Notes under the pieces: generated by a model
What the model was told of the DNA's origin: nothing
The model's input: only the letters and a program-made list of their open reading frames with translations
The model's database searches: none
Position numbers and translations under genes: made by a program
Part shown: piece after piece, positions 49,927-58,421 of the stretch
Numbering within the stretch: position 1 is the stretch's first letter
Layout of the letters: every line of letters starts with the position of its first letter
Assembly (NCBI RefSeq): GCF_036898825.1
Contig: NZ_JARUND010000002.1
Location: 4,526,001 to 4,590,000 of the forward strand
Length of the DNA stretch: 64,000 nucleotides
From: Streptomyces sp. B21-083
GTDB lineage: Bacteria; Actinomycetota; Actinomycetes; Streptomycetales; Streptomycetaceae
Direction: 5' to 3'

Positions 49927-52212
49927 GTGAACGCCCTGGACAGCGACGTCGTCATCGTCGGAGCGGGCCCCGTCGGGCTGATGCTCGCCGGAGAACTGCG
50001 GCTCGGCGGCGCGAACGTGGTGTTGTTGGAGCGCCGGACCGAACCGACCACCGAGTCACGGGCGTCGACCCTGCACGCCCGCACCATGGAGATCTTCGAA
50101 AGCCGGACACTGCTGCATCGATTCGGGGAACTCCCGGGCGACGTCATGGGGCATTTCGGCGGCATTCCACTGGACCTGACGCTGCCCGGCCCGTACCCCG
50201 GCCAGTGGAAGGCGCCCCAGGCGCGCACCGAGGCGGTCCTGCGGGAATGGGCCCTGTCCCTGGGCGCCCGACTGCGCCGCGGTCATGAACTGACCGGTCT
50301 GCGGGAACGCCGGGATCACATGGAGGCGGAGGCGTCCGGCCCCGACGGTCCGGTCCGGATCGGAGCACAGTACGTCGTCGGCTGCGACGGCGAGCACAGC
50401 ACCGTACGCCGGCTGTCCGGCGCCGCGTTCCCCGGGCGGGACGCGGAGCGGGAACTGATCCGGGCGGACGTCGACGGCATCGAGATCCCGGCCCGGCGCT
50501 TCCAGCGTCTGGAGCGGGGCCTGGCCATCGCGGCCCGCAATCCCCAGGGCATCACCCGGGTGATGGTGCACGAGTTCGGCAGACCCGCCGGACAACGCAC
50601 CGGCGACCCGGAGTTCGCCGACATCCGCGACGCCTGGCGACGCGTCACCGGCGAGGACATCTCCCACGGCACCCCCTTGTGGGTGAACTCCTTCGGCGAC
50701 GCGTCCCGTCAGCTGGCCGACTATCGACACGGCCGGGTGCTGTTCGCCGGCGACGCCGCGCACCAGCAGTTGCCCATCGGCGGCCAGGCCCTCAACCTCG
50801 GCCTCCAGGACGCCGTCAACCTGGGCTGGAAGCTGGCCCTGCAGGTCACCGGCCGGGCGCCCGACGGGCTGCTCGACAGCTATCACACCGAGCGGCACGC
50901 GGTCGGCGCACGGACCCTGGGCAACATCGGGGCTCAGGCGACACTGCTGCTCGGCGGCCCCGAGGTGGACCCACTGCGGGTGGTCATCGGCGAGCTCGTC
51001 CGCCACGAACCCGTCCGACGCCACCTGGCCGGAATGATCTCCGGTCTGGACATCCGCTACGACGTCGACGCGAGCGGGCATCCTCTCCTGGGAGCCCGCC
51101 TGATCCACACGTACAAGCCGAACCCCGGGCGCGGCGTCCTGATCGATCTGTACGGCGATGAGAAGCATCACGCTCAGCTGCGCCGAACCGCCCTCCCCTG
51201 GGCGGACCGTGTGGACGTCGTGGCGGGAACGCCGGCACCCGGCGGCGACCTGCCCGCGGCCGACGCCGTGCTGGTGCGCCCCGACGGCCATGTCATCTGG
51301 GTCGCCTCGGCCGGCCCCGCCGGCCCGGCACCGCTGGTCACAGCCCTACGCCGCTGGTTCGGCGAACCCACTCCGCCCAACACCACGCACACCGCTGTCC
51401 CGCGCGGGGTTCACGACGCCCTGCCGGCAACAACCGATCGGAGAGACCACATGAGCAGGCTCACAGGCAGGACCGCGCTCGTCACCGGATCCAGCCGAGG
51501 CATCGGACGGGCCATCGCGGTACGGCTGGCACGCGAGGGAGCCCTGGTCGCCGTGCACTGCGCCACCGGTCGCGAGGCGGCCGACGAGGTCGTCGCCGCG
51601 ATCGAGAAGGACGGCGGACGGGCCTTCGCGGTCCAGGCCGAACTGGGCGTACCCGGCGATGTCCACCAGCTCTTCCTGGGGCTGGAGGAGGGGCTGAAGG
51701 AACGTACCGGTTCGACCGAACTGGACATCCTGGTCAACAACGCCGGTGTGATGGGCGGGGTGTCGGCCGAAGACATGGCACCCGATCAGTTCGACCGGCT
51801 GTTCGCCGTCAATGCCCGGGCGCCGTTCTTCATCATCCAGCGGGCACTCGCGAACCTCACCCGCGGTGGTCGCGTGGTCAACATCTCTTCCGGGCTGACA
51901 CGTTTCGCCAACCCCGAAGAGATCGCCTACGCGATGACCAAGGGCGCCGTCGAGCAGTTGTCGCTGCACTTCGCCAAGTACCTGGCCCCGCGAGGCATCA
52001 CCGTCAACAGCGTCGCGCCCGGCATCACCCGCAACGGCAGCCCCGTCTTCGACATCCCCGAGGCCGTCGAGCAGATGGCGCGGTTGTCGGCGTTCGGCCG
52101 GGTCGGCGAGCCGCAGGACGTTGCCGACGTCGTGGCCTTCCTCGCCTCCGACGACGCCCGCTGGATCACCGGCGCCTTCATCGACGCGACCGGTGGCACG
52201 CTGCTGGGCTGA
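49927..52212 (+). CDS. Fused flavoprotein oxygenase and short-chain reductase (UrdM/PgaM-like) with internal start
   Basis: A 761-residue natural fusion. Residues 1 to about 495 are a class A flavin monooxygenase (VVIVGAGPVGLMLAGELRL; YVVGCDGEHSTVRR; VLFAGDAAHQQLPIGGQ). Residues 509-761 are an SDR (TGSSRGIGRAIA; YAMTKGAVEQL). The family (UrdM, PgaM) modifies angucyclines at C-12b/C-6, with the reductase half completing the reaction. An in-frame ATG at 51451 preceded by CGGAGAG lies exactly at the SDR start, so a free reductase can also be made, as reported for PgaM. The linker (about 490-508) is Thr/Pro-rich. The start is GTG at 49927. Confidence 0.94.
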   Translation: MNALDSDVVIVGAGPVGLMLAGELRLGGANVVLLERRTEPTTESRASTLHARTMEIFESRTLLHRFGELPGDVMGHFGGIPLDLTLPGPYPGQWKAPQARTEAVLREWALSLGARLRRGHELTGLRERRDHMEAEASGPDGPVRIGAQYVVGCDGEHSTVRRLSGAAFPGRDAERELIRADVDGIEIPARRFQRLERGLAIAARNPQGITRVMVHEFGRPAGQRTGDPEFADIRDAWRRVTGEDISHGTPLWVNSFGDASRQLADYRHGRVLFAGDAAHQQLPIGGQALNLGLQDAVNLGWKLALQVTGRAPDGLLDSYHTERHAVGARTLGNIGAQATLLLGGPEVDPLRVVIGELVRHEPVRRHLAGMISGLDIRYDVDASGHPLLGARLIHTYKPNPGRGVLIDLYGDEKHHAQLRRTALPWADRVDVVAGTPAPGGDLPAADAVLVRPDGHVIWVASAGPAGPAPLVTALRRWFGEPTPPNTTHTAVPRGVHDALPATTDRRDHMSRLTGRTALVTGSSRGIGRAIAVRLAREGALVAVHCATGREAADEVVAAIEKDGGRAFAVQAELGVPGDVHQLFLGLEEGLKERTGSTELDILVNNAGVMGGVSAEDMAPDQFDRLFAVNARAPFFIIQRALANLTRGGRVVNISSGLTRFANPEEIAYAMTKGAVEQLSLHFAKYLAPRGITVNSVAPGITRNGSPVFDIPEAVEQMARLSAFGRVGEPQDVADVVAFLASDDARWITGAFIDATGGTLLG

Positions 52213-52272
52213 TGCGGCACCGAGGCCGTGTCCCCCTCCCCTTCCCGTCCTCCCCACCGAACCGGAAGCAGG

Positions 52273-53697
52273 ATGATGGAGCCCTCGCCCTCAACGAACG
52301 CACGCGGCCACCCTGCCGCCGTACCGTCCAGGCGGTGGAGTCCTCGGCTGTGGGGGCTGCTGCTGGTGCTGGCCGGCAACATGCTCGTCGACGCTCTTGA
52401 GGTGTCCGTGGTGATCGTGGCACTGCCGTCGATCGGCCGGGAACTCGACATGCCGTTGACCATGTCGCAGTGGCTGGTCAGTGGTTTCGCTCTCGGCTTC
52501 GGCGGATTGATGCTGTTCGGTGGCCGCGTCGTGGAACTGCTCGGCCGGCGCCGGGTGTACCTGGCCGCGATGACCGGCTTCGCCGTGGCCTCCGTCATCG
52601 GCGGCCTGACGAGCGAACCCTCGGTGCTGATCGCCACCCGTTTCGTCAAGGGATTCTGCGCCGCCCTCACCGCGCCGACCGGGCTCGCGATCATCGCCTC
52701 CACCTTCCCCGCGGGCCGTGACCGCGACCGGGCTGTGTCGGTGTACGCCCTCTTCGGCGCCGGCGGATTCACCGCAGGGCTCCTGCTGTCCGGCTTCCTG
52801 ACCGGGTTCAGTTGGCGCTGGACACTGTTGTTTCCCGCCCCGGTGGTCCTGGTGCTGGCCGCGTTCGGTCTGCGTCTCATCCCCCGGGCTCTGCCCACGA
52901 GCACCACCCGGCACTTCGACATCGCCGGCGCGAGCACCTTCGCGGGCGCCGTGCTGGCCCTGGTGTACGGAATCACCGAAGTCCCGGCACACGGCTGGGT
53001 CGGTCCCCGCACGCTCGGTGCCTTCGTCCTCGCCGCGCTCCTGGCAGCGGCGTTCGGCACGGTCGAACGGACTTCGCGCCTGCCGCTGTTCCGTACCGGT
53101 GTCCTGCGTAGCGGCACGCTCGTCCGCTCGATGCTCGGCGCCGCCGCTCTCAACGGCTCGTACCTCGGGCTCCTGCTCGTGGCCACCGTACGACTGCAGA
53201 CCGACCAGGGCTGGTCGCCGCTGCGGACGGCACTCGCCTTCCTGCCGGCGAGTGCCCCGCTGGCGGTGACCGCGCTGTTCTCCGGGCGCCTCGTCAGCCG
53301 CTTCGGCACCGCCAGGCTGATCGCCGCAGGCGCGCTCGGGCCGCTCGTCGGCTGTCTGCTGTACCTGGAGGCGCCGGCGCGGTCACCGTACGCCACCGGA
53401 GTCCTGCCGACGATGCTGCTGGTCGGCGCGGGCTTCGTCCTGGGCTTCGCCGCGCTGAACATGCAGGCCACCCAGGGAATCTCCGTGAGCGACCGGGCCC
53501 AGGCGGTCGCCCTCTACCAGACCGCCGTACAGTTGTCGGCCGCTCTGGTCGTCGCCCTGACCGCCGCGCTCGCCACCGGCGCCTCCGACGACCGTCCTGC
53601 CCTGTGGCTCATCAGCGCTGTCGGTGCCGCGGGACTGGCCGTGGGGCTGTGCGGTCTCCCTCGCGGCCACCACCCCGACTCCCCCCTCAGGAAGTGA
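52273..53697 (+). CDS. MFS transporter, DHA2 (EmrB/QacA) family
   Basis: A 474-residue membrane protein with about 14 hydrophobic stretches. Features are LEVSVVIVALPSIGREL in TM1 and a motif A variant FGGRVVELLGRRRVY. It probably exports the angucycline (JadL-type role). ATGs at 52273 and 52276 follow GGAAGCAGG. Its stop is eight bases before the carboxylase beta gene, showing one transcript with the core operon. A second exporter gene lies at 59561. Confidence 0.92.
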   Translation: MMEPSPSTNARGHPAAVPSRRWSPRLWGLLLVLAGNMLVDALEVSVVIVALPSIGRELDMPLTMSQWLVSGFALGFGGLMLFGGRVVELLGRRRVYLAAMTGFAVASVIGGLTSEPSVLIATRFVKGFCAALTAPTGLAIIASTFPAGRDRDRAVSVYALFGAGGFTAGLLLSGFLTGFSWRWTLLFPAPVVLVLAAFGLRLIPRALPTSTTRHFDIAGASTFAGAVLALVYGITEVPAHGWVGPRTLGAFVLAALLAAAFGTVERTSRLPLFRTGVLRSGTLVRSMLGAAALNGSYLGLLLVATVRLQTDQGWSPLRTALAFLPASAPLAVTALFSGRLVSRFGTARLIAAGALGPLVGCLLYLEAPARSPYATGVLPTMLLVGAGFVLGFAALNMQATQGISVSDRAQAVALYQTAVQLSAALVVALTAALATGASDDRPALWLISAVGAAGLAVGLCGLPRGHHPDSPLRK

Positions 53698-53705
53698 GGA
53701 CAGAC

Positions 53706-55295
53706 ATGCCCGCTGCTGATACGACGTCGGCCCGACCCGTGGACCGGAACCTGCGCGAGCGGGTGGACGAGCTGAGCCTGATCAAGCACGAGGCCCGGCA
53801 CGGAACCGACCCGTCCGCCACCGAACGCCAGCACGGCAAGGGCAAACTGACCGCCCACGAGCGGATCTCCTTGCTCCTTGACGACAACTCGTTCCACGAG
53901 GTCGAAGCGCTTCGTCGGCACCGTGCCACCGGCTTCGGCCTGGAGACCAAAAGGCCCTATGCCGACGGTGTGATCACCGGCTGGGGCACTGTCCACGGCC
54001 GTACGGTCTTCGTCTACGCTCATGACTTCCGCGTCTTCGGCGGCGCGCTGGGCGAGGCCCACGCCACGAAGATCCACAAGATCATGGACATGGCCATCGC
54101 GGCCGGAGCCCCGCTGGTGTCGCTCAACGACGGCGCCGGCGCCCGTATCCAGGAGGGCGTCAGCGCGCTCGCCGGGTACGGCGGCATCTTCCAGCGCAAC
54201 ACCAAGGCGTCCGGGGTCATCCCGCAGATCAGCGTGATGCTCGGCCCGTGCGCCGGCGGCGCGGCCTACAGTCCGGCCCTCACCGACTTCGTGTTCATGG
54301 TCCGCGGGACCTCCCAGATGTTCATCACCGGCCCGGACGTCGTCCAGGCGGTCACCGGCGAGAAGATCAGCCAGAACGGCCTCGGCGGCGCGGACGTCCA
54401 CGCGATGGACTCCGGCGTGTGCCACTTCGCCTATGACGACGAGGAGAGCTGCCTGGGGGACGTGCGCTTCCTGCTCTCCCTGCTGCCGTCCCACAATCGC
54501 GAACTGCCGCCGTCCGTACCGTCTCAGGACCCTCCCGACCGCAGCAACGGGCCACTGCTCGACCTCGTCCCCGAGGATCCCTGCCGGAGCTACGACATGC
54601 GCGGGGTCATCGAGGAGATCGTCGACGACGGCGAGTACTTCGAGATCCACGCCGCGTGGGCGGCCAACGTCGTGTGCGCGCTGGCCCGGCTCGGCGGCGA
54701 GGTCGTCGGCGTCGTCGCCAACCAGCCGGCCGCCTACGCGGGAGTGCTGGACATCCGAGCCAGCGAAAAGGCCGCCAGGTTCGTGCAGTTCTGCGACGCG
54801 TTCAACATCCCGCTGGTCACCCTGGTGGATGTGCCCGGCTTCCTGCCCGGCATCGACCAGGAGCACGACGGCATCATCCGACGCGGCGCCAAGCTGCTGT
54901 ACGCCTACTGCAACGCCACCGTGCCCCGCGTCTCGGTGGTCCTGCGCAAGGCCTACGGAGGGGCCTACATCGTGATGGACTCCCGCTCCATCGGGGCAGA
55001 CCTGGCCTTCGCCTGGCCGGGCAACGAGATCGCCGTGATGGGTGCCGAGGGCGCCGCGAACGTCATCTTCCGTCGGGACATCAGCGAGGCGGACGACCCG
55101 GAGACCGTGCGCCAACAGAAGATCAAGGAGTACCGGACCCAGCTGATGCACCCCTACTACGCGGCGGAGCGCGGCCTGGTCGACGACGTCATCGACCCCG
55201 TACAGACCCGCCGGATCCTGATCGGTTCCCTCGCCATGCTGCGGGACAAGCATGCTGAACTGCCCTCCCGCAAGCACGGCAATCCCCCACAGTGA
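53706..55295 (+). CDS. Acyl-CoA carboxylase beta subunit (carboxyltransferase)
   Basis: A 529-residue carboxyltransferase of the AccB/PccB type. The N-terminal half has GKLTAHERISLLLDD, GGALGEAHATKIHK and the oxyanion GGAAYSPALTDF. The C-terminal half has GFLPGIDQEHDGIIRRGAKL and RKAYGGAYIVMDS. It transfers CO2 from biotin on the alpha subunit to acetyl- or propionyl-CoA. With the alpha subunit gene at 41560 and the epsilon gene just after, the cluster owns a full malonyl-CoA source. The ATG at 53706 follows AAGTGAGGACAG. Confidence 0.95.
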   Translation: MPAADTTSARPVDRNLRERVDELSLIKHEARHGTDPSATERQHGKGKLTAHERISLLLDDNSFHEVEALRRHRATGFGLETKRPYADGVITGWGTVHGRTVFVYAHDFRVFGGALGEAHATKIHKIMDMAIAAGAPLVSLNDGAGARIQEGVSALAGYGGIFQRNTKASGVIPQISVMLGPCAGGAAYSPALTDFVFMVRGTSQMFITGPDVVQAVTGEKISQNGLGGADVHAMDSGVCHFAYDDEESCLGDVRFLLSLLPSHNRELPPSVPSQDPPDRSNGPLLDLVPEDPCRSYDMRGVIEEIVDDGEYFEIHAAWAANVVCALARLGGEVVGVVANQPAAYAGVLDIRASEKAARFVQFCDAFNIPLVTLVDVPGFLPGIDQEHDGIIRRGAKLLYAYCNATVPRVSVVLRKAYGGAYIVMDSRSIGADLAFAWPGNEIAVMGAEGAANVIFRRDISEADDPETVRQQKIKEYRTQLMHPYYAAERGLVDDVIDPVQTRRILIGSLAMLRDKHAELPSRKHGNPPQ

Positions 55296-55543
55296 CGGAC
55301 GCGGAAATGACGACCTCCACCGCCGATCCCTCCCTCGTCCGCGTGACCAGGGGCCGTGTCACCCCCGAGGAGATGGCAGCACTCGTCACGGTGCTGTTCG
55401 CCCGGCCCGATGCCGCGACCCCTCCCGGGACGGGCCGCCACCACCGTGCCGCCACCTGGAGACGCCCGGAACGTGCCCCGGGACATCGGGGACCGCGCAG
55501 TTGGCGCGGGGAGACCCGACCCGGGGTTCGAGAGGCCACCTGA
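55292..55543 (+). CDS. Acyl-CoA carboxylase epsilon subunit
   Basis: An 83-residue small protein typical of actinobacterial carboxylase complexes. It has RVTRGRVTPEEMAALVTVLF near residues 17-36 and a Trp/Arg-rich tail (WRRPERAPG, RSWR). Epsilon subunits bind the beta hexamer and raise activity. The GTG start overlaps the beta-subunit stop, so the two are coupled. The middle is low in complexity, as usual. It is the last gene of the core operon before a promoter. Confidence 0.88.
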   Translation: MTDAEMTTSTADPSLVRVTRGRVTPEEMAALVTVLFARPDAATPPGTGRHHRAATWRRPERAPGHRGPRSWRGETRPGVREAT

Positions 55544-55552
55544 GGAACGGGC

Positions 55553-55583
55553 TTGACTTGAACCCCACTTCAAGTTCGATCGT
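55553..55583 (+). promoter_or_regulatory. MerR/SoxR-type promoter with 19-bp spacer and dyad
   Basis: TTGACT (55553-55558) and GATCGT (55578-55583) are separated by 19 bases, the overlong spacer typical of MerR-class promoters. Between and over them lies a perfect dyad, ACTTGAA-CCCCAC-TTCAAGT (55556-55575). The soxR gene two genes on is an obvious candidate regulator, though the dyad is not the exact enterobacterial SoxR box. It drives the FMN reductase gene. Confidence 0.65.
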
Positions 55584-55630
55584 TTGAGTAGCCGGTGGGA
55601 CACACCCCCCGCCCACCCACAAGGAGACCC

Positions 55631-56215
55631 ATGCCCGCCACGCCTCTTCGTCTCGCCCTGATCAACAGCAGCGTGCGGGAGGGCCGGTTCGGTCCGACCG
55701 TCGCCAACTGGATCACCTCGCTCGCCAAGGAGCGATCCGACCTACAGGTCGATCCGATCGACATCGCCGACCACGCGCTGCCGTACGAGCTGTCCCACAA
55801 CCCCGACGACGAGGTACGCCACGCGTTGTCGAAGGTGTCTCCACGACTGGCGGACGCGGACGCCTTCATCGTGGTGACTCCGGAGTACAACCACAGTTTC
55901 CCGGCCTCGCTCAAGAACCTGATCGACTGGCACCGATCGGAGTGGGAGGCCAAGCCGGTCGGCTTCGTCTCGTACGGCGGCCTGTCCGGCGGCCTGCGGT
56001 CGGTTGAGCAACTTCGCCCGGTATTCGCGGAGTTGCACGCCGTGACCGTCCGCGACGTGGTCAGCTTCCACAACTGCTGGGGACAGTTCGACGAGACCGG
56101 CGCGTTGACGGACCCGACACCCGCGGCCACCGCGGCCGCAACTCTGTTCGATCAGCTCGTCTGGTGGGGACTCGCCCTGCGCGAGGCACGCGAAAAGCGC
56201 CCGTACGGCGGCTGA
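55631..56215 (+). CDS. NADPH-dependent FMN reductase (flavodoxin-like)
   Basis: A 194-residue flavodoxin-fold reductase. INSSVREGRFGPTVANW binds FMN phosphate, and VTPEYNHSFPASLKNLIDW is the family signature. It makes reduced flavin or reduces quinones. A soxR gene beside it and a MerR-type promoter recall the SoxR regulon of S. coelicolor, which includes such a flavoprotein and is switched on by the cell's own redox-active pigment. It may supply the ABM or other oxygenases or protect against quinone cycling. The ATG at 55631 follows AAGGAG. Confidence 0.92.
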   Translation: MPATPLRLALINSSVREGRFGPTVANWITSLAKERSDLQVDPIDIADHALPYELSHNPDDEVRHALSKVSPRLADADAFIVVTPEYNHSFPASLKNLIDWHRSEWEAKPVGFVSYGGLSGGLRSVEQLRPVFAELHAVTVRDVVSFHNCWGQFDETGALTDPTPAATAAATLFDQLVWWGLALREAREKRPYGG

Positions 56216-56246
56216 CCGGCTCCGTGCGGCCCCGAGCCCGCGCGGC

Positions 56247-56699
56247 CTAGATCTGGAGTCCGCCGGCGCCCGGCCCCGCTCCCCCGAGGACGTCACAGGG
56301 GTTGACCAGGGCGCATCGGTCCAGGGAGAGACAGCCGCAGCCGATACAGTCCGTGAGTTTGTTCTGCAGGCGCAGCAACAGGCTGATGCGGCGGGTGAGT
56401 TCGGCGCGCCACTGCTCGGACACCTGGCCCCAGTCCTCTTCCGTGGGGGTGCGTCCCTCGGGGAGGAGCCCCAAGGCGTCCCGGATGTCGGCGAGTGGGA
56501 TCCCGACTCGCTGCGAGGCGCGAATGAAGGCGACACGACGGAGTGTGTCGCGGGGGTAGCGCCGCTGATTACCGCTGGTACGGCGGCTGTGGATCAGTCC
56601 TTCGCGGTCGTAGTAACGCAGGGTGGAGGCGGGCACACCGCTGCGCCCCGACACCTCGCCGACCGTCAACTCCCTGGCCAGTACTGGCGAGTCAGACAT
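56247..56699 (-). CDS. soxR: Redox-sensitive transcriptional activator SoxR
   Basis: A 150-residue MerR-family protein. The winged helix LTVGEVSGRSGVPASTLRYY is at the N terminus, followed by the dimerisation helix. The [2Fe-2S] ligands C118, C121, C123 and C129 (CIGCGCLSLDRC) are complete. SoxR senses redox-cycling compounds. In Streptomyces it responds to the organism's own quinone antibiotic, here the angucycline, and activates export and detoxification genes. I chose the ATG at 56699; the frame is open to 56768 and an ATG at 56708 is possible. It converges on the FMN reductase gene and is divergent from the small gene at 56774. Confidence 0.96.
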   Translation of the reverse strand: MSDSPVLARELTVGEVSGRSGVPASTLRYYDREGLIHSRRTSGNQRRYPRDTLRRVAFIRASQRVGIPLADIRDALGLLPEGRTPTEEDWGQVSEQWRAELTRRISLLLRLQNKLTDCIGCGCLSLDRCALVNPCDVLGGAGPGAGGLQI

Positions 56700-56773
56700 G
56701 TCACCCATCGTAGCCCGCCGTCCGACACCGTCGGCCGGACCGACCGCACGCCCCGGAACCGGAGGCACTCGAC

Positions 56774-56914
56774 GTGATCACCGACCGCCCGGCCGAGCCG
56801 CTCGGACCCCACACCCCCCACGAGCCGGCAGACACCGTTCCCGCTCCCCTGCTGGCCGGCGAGGACGAGGACCTGATCCACGACGAACCCCACATCCATC
56901 GCGGACTGGACTGA
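56774..56914 (+). CDS. 46-residue acidic, His-containing small protein
   Basis: A GTG at 56774 behind a perfect GGAGG site (56761-56765) opens a 46-codon frame ending at 56914. The product is Pro-rich at the N terminus and acidic and His-rich at the C terminus (LAGEDEDLIHDEPHIHRGLD). It has no family that I know. It is divergent from soxR by only 74 bases and lies 25 bases before the hydrolase gene, reading in the same direction. It could be a leader peptide, a metal-binding small protein or a precursor-like peptide. The ribosome site is the main support. Confidence 0.6.
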   Translation: MITDRPAEPLGPHTPHEPADTVPAPLLAGEDEDLIHDEPHIHRGLD

Positions 56915-56939
56915 GCCGCCCGTAGAAGCCGAGGTCCCG

Positions 56940-57860
56940 ATGACCGGTCCCCCGACACTCGACCAATCCGTGCCCGACGACGCGAAGACGCTCCCCGCAC
57001 GCCCCGACGTCCGCCGGATCACCCTGGACGGTGCGGGCATCCCGTTGTCCGCGCTGCTCGTCGAACCGCAGCACGCCCCGCCGCACGCGGTGGTCGTCGC
57101 TGTGCACGGCGGCGGGATGCGGGCGGGCTACTTCCACGGCCGGGCACATCCCAGTCTGTCCCTGCTCGACCTCGGCGCCCGGCTCGGCTACACCGTGCTG
57201 GCCCTCGACCGCCCCGGATACGGGGCCTCCGCCGACCGACTGCCGCGCGGCCAGAGCCTGGCCGCGCAGTCCGCGACACTCGGTGCCGCACTCGCGGCCT
57301 TCGCCGACGAGCACCGGACGGGGGCGGGCTTCTTCCTCGTCGCGCACTCCTACGGCGGCAAGCTCGCGTTGCGCGCGGCGGCCGAGGGGGTCTGCGGCCC
57401 CGCCCTCATCGGCGTGGACGTATCGGGCATCGGCCATCGCCCCGCGGTGGACCTCAACCGCCTGCCCACCTCCGGCGGTCGCTGGAACGGACCGCTGCAC
57501 TGGGGACCGCTCGGAATGTATCCGCCGGGCACCTTCCGGCTGGCCGAGTCGCTGGTCGCACCGATGCCCGAGTCCGAGGCGCGGGAGATGGCCGACTGGC
57601 CCGAACAGTTCGCCGGGCTCGCCGCGCGAATCCGTGTCCCGGTGCGCCTCACCTTCGCCGAGCACGAGAGATGGTGGCGGCACGACGCCGCCGACCTGGC
57701 CGCCATGACCGAGCTTTTCACCGGCACGAAGGTCGCCGTCGAACAGCAGCCCTCGGCCGGACACAACATCAGCCTGGGCTGGGCCGCCCGGTCATATCAC
57801 CTGCGCGCACTGGGGTTCCTGGAGGAATGCACCGCGGCACGGCTGGTGCACGCACCATGA
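56940..57860 (+). CDS. Alpha/beta-hydrolase
   Basis: A 306-residue hydrolase. The nucleophile is S137 in AHSYGG and H275 lies in AGHNISLG. AEHERWW near residue 241 probably holds the acid, and VHGGGMRAGYF forms the oxyanion region. Members cleave esters, lactones or C-C bonds or act as non-hydrolytic cyclases. In this setting it could process an angucycline ester or lactone, for example after Baeyer-Villiger-type ring opening (inference). The ATG at 56940 follows a GAAGCCGAGG stretch and is probably co-transcribed with the small gene before it. Confidence 0.88.
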   Translation: MTGPPTLDQSVPDDAKTLPARPDVRRITLDGAGIPLSALLVEPQHAPPHAVVVAVHGGGMRAGYFHGRAHPSLSLLDLGARLGYTVLALDRPGYGASADRLPRGQSLAAQSATLGAALAAFADEHRTGAGFFLVAHSYGGKLALRAAAEGVCGPALIGVDVSGIGHRPAVDLNRLPTSGGRWNGPLHWGPLGMYPPGTFRLAESLVAPMPESEAREMADWPEQFAGLAARIRVPVRLTFAEHERWWRHDAADLAAMTELFTGTKVAVEQQPSAGHNISLGWAARSYHLRALGFLEECTAARLVHAP

Positions 57861-57895
57861 GACGACCGACCGGGCCGAGACGACGAAGCCATCAC

Positions 57896-58327
57896 TCAGC
57901 CGGGTTCCGTGACGAGACGGGCGAGCAGCATGTGGAACTGGTCGCGCTCCTCAGCACTGAAGGACGCGAACATGGTTTCGTCGGCCCGGCCGACCGCCTC
58001 GTCCATCCGACGGAACAGCCGGCGCCCCTGCGGGGTGCAACGGACGAGGTTCCTGCGCCGGTTGGCCGGATCGGGCTCACGCGTGACAGCGTTCTCCCGC
58101 TCCAGGTCGCCGAGCAGAGCGACCAGGTTCCCGGCATCCAGCTCAAGCGCGCGGCCCAACTCCGCCTGAGTGCACTCGCCCAGTTCTGCCAGGCCGGCCA
58201 TGACCCGGTAGTGCTGCATGCGCAGTCCCGTCCGGTCCAACTCATCGCACAGCAGACGTTTTGCCTGTTGAGCGGCGCCGGACAGGAGCCAGACATCCAG
58301 CTGCGCCAACCGTCCCGACATCTTCAT
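57896..58327 (-). CDS. MarR-family regulator
   Basis: A 143-residue MarR winged-helix protein. The HTH core lies in CTQAELGRALELDAGNLVAL and the wing carries REPDPANRRRNLV. Family members usually repress genes divergent from their own and are released by phenolic or quinone ligands. The 155-base divergent interval holds a striking 19-bp inverted repeat (58379-58421), the likely operator. Its targets would be itself and the oxidoreductase-pump-glycosyltransferase genes to the right. It converges on the hydrolase gene. Confidence 0.92.
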   Translation of the reverse strand: MKMSGRLAQLDVWLLSGAAQQAKRLLCDELDRTGLRMQHYRVMAGLAELGECTQAELGRALELDAGNLVALLGDLERENAVTREPDPANRRRNLVRCTPQGRRLFRRMDEAVGRADETMFASFSAEERDQFHMLLARLVTEPG

Positions 58328-58378
58328 GGGGACGATTCTACGCCTCTATATTGCATCGACCAACATGAAGACCTATCG

Positions 58379-58421
58379 TTGACCCAACCAATATTGGAGC
58401 GACCAATATTGGTTGGGTCAA
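58379..58421. promoter_or_regulatory. Large MarR-type operator: 19-bp perfect inverted repeat
   Basis: The arms TTGACCCAACCAATATTGG and its exact complement are separated by AGCGA. Each arm ends in CCAATATTGG, itself a palindrome, so two dimers could bind side by side. It lies between the divergent MarR gene (52 bases away) and the oxidoreductase gene (61 bases away), and covers the AT-rich promoter centre. Confidence 0.8.
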
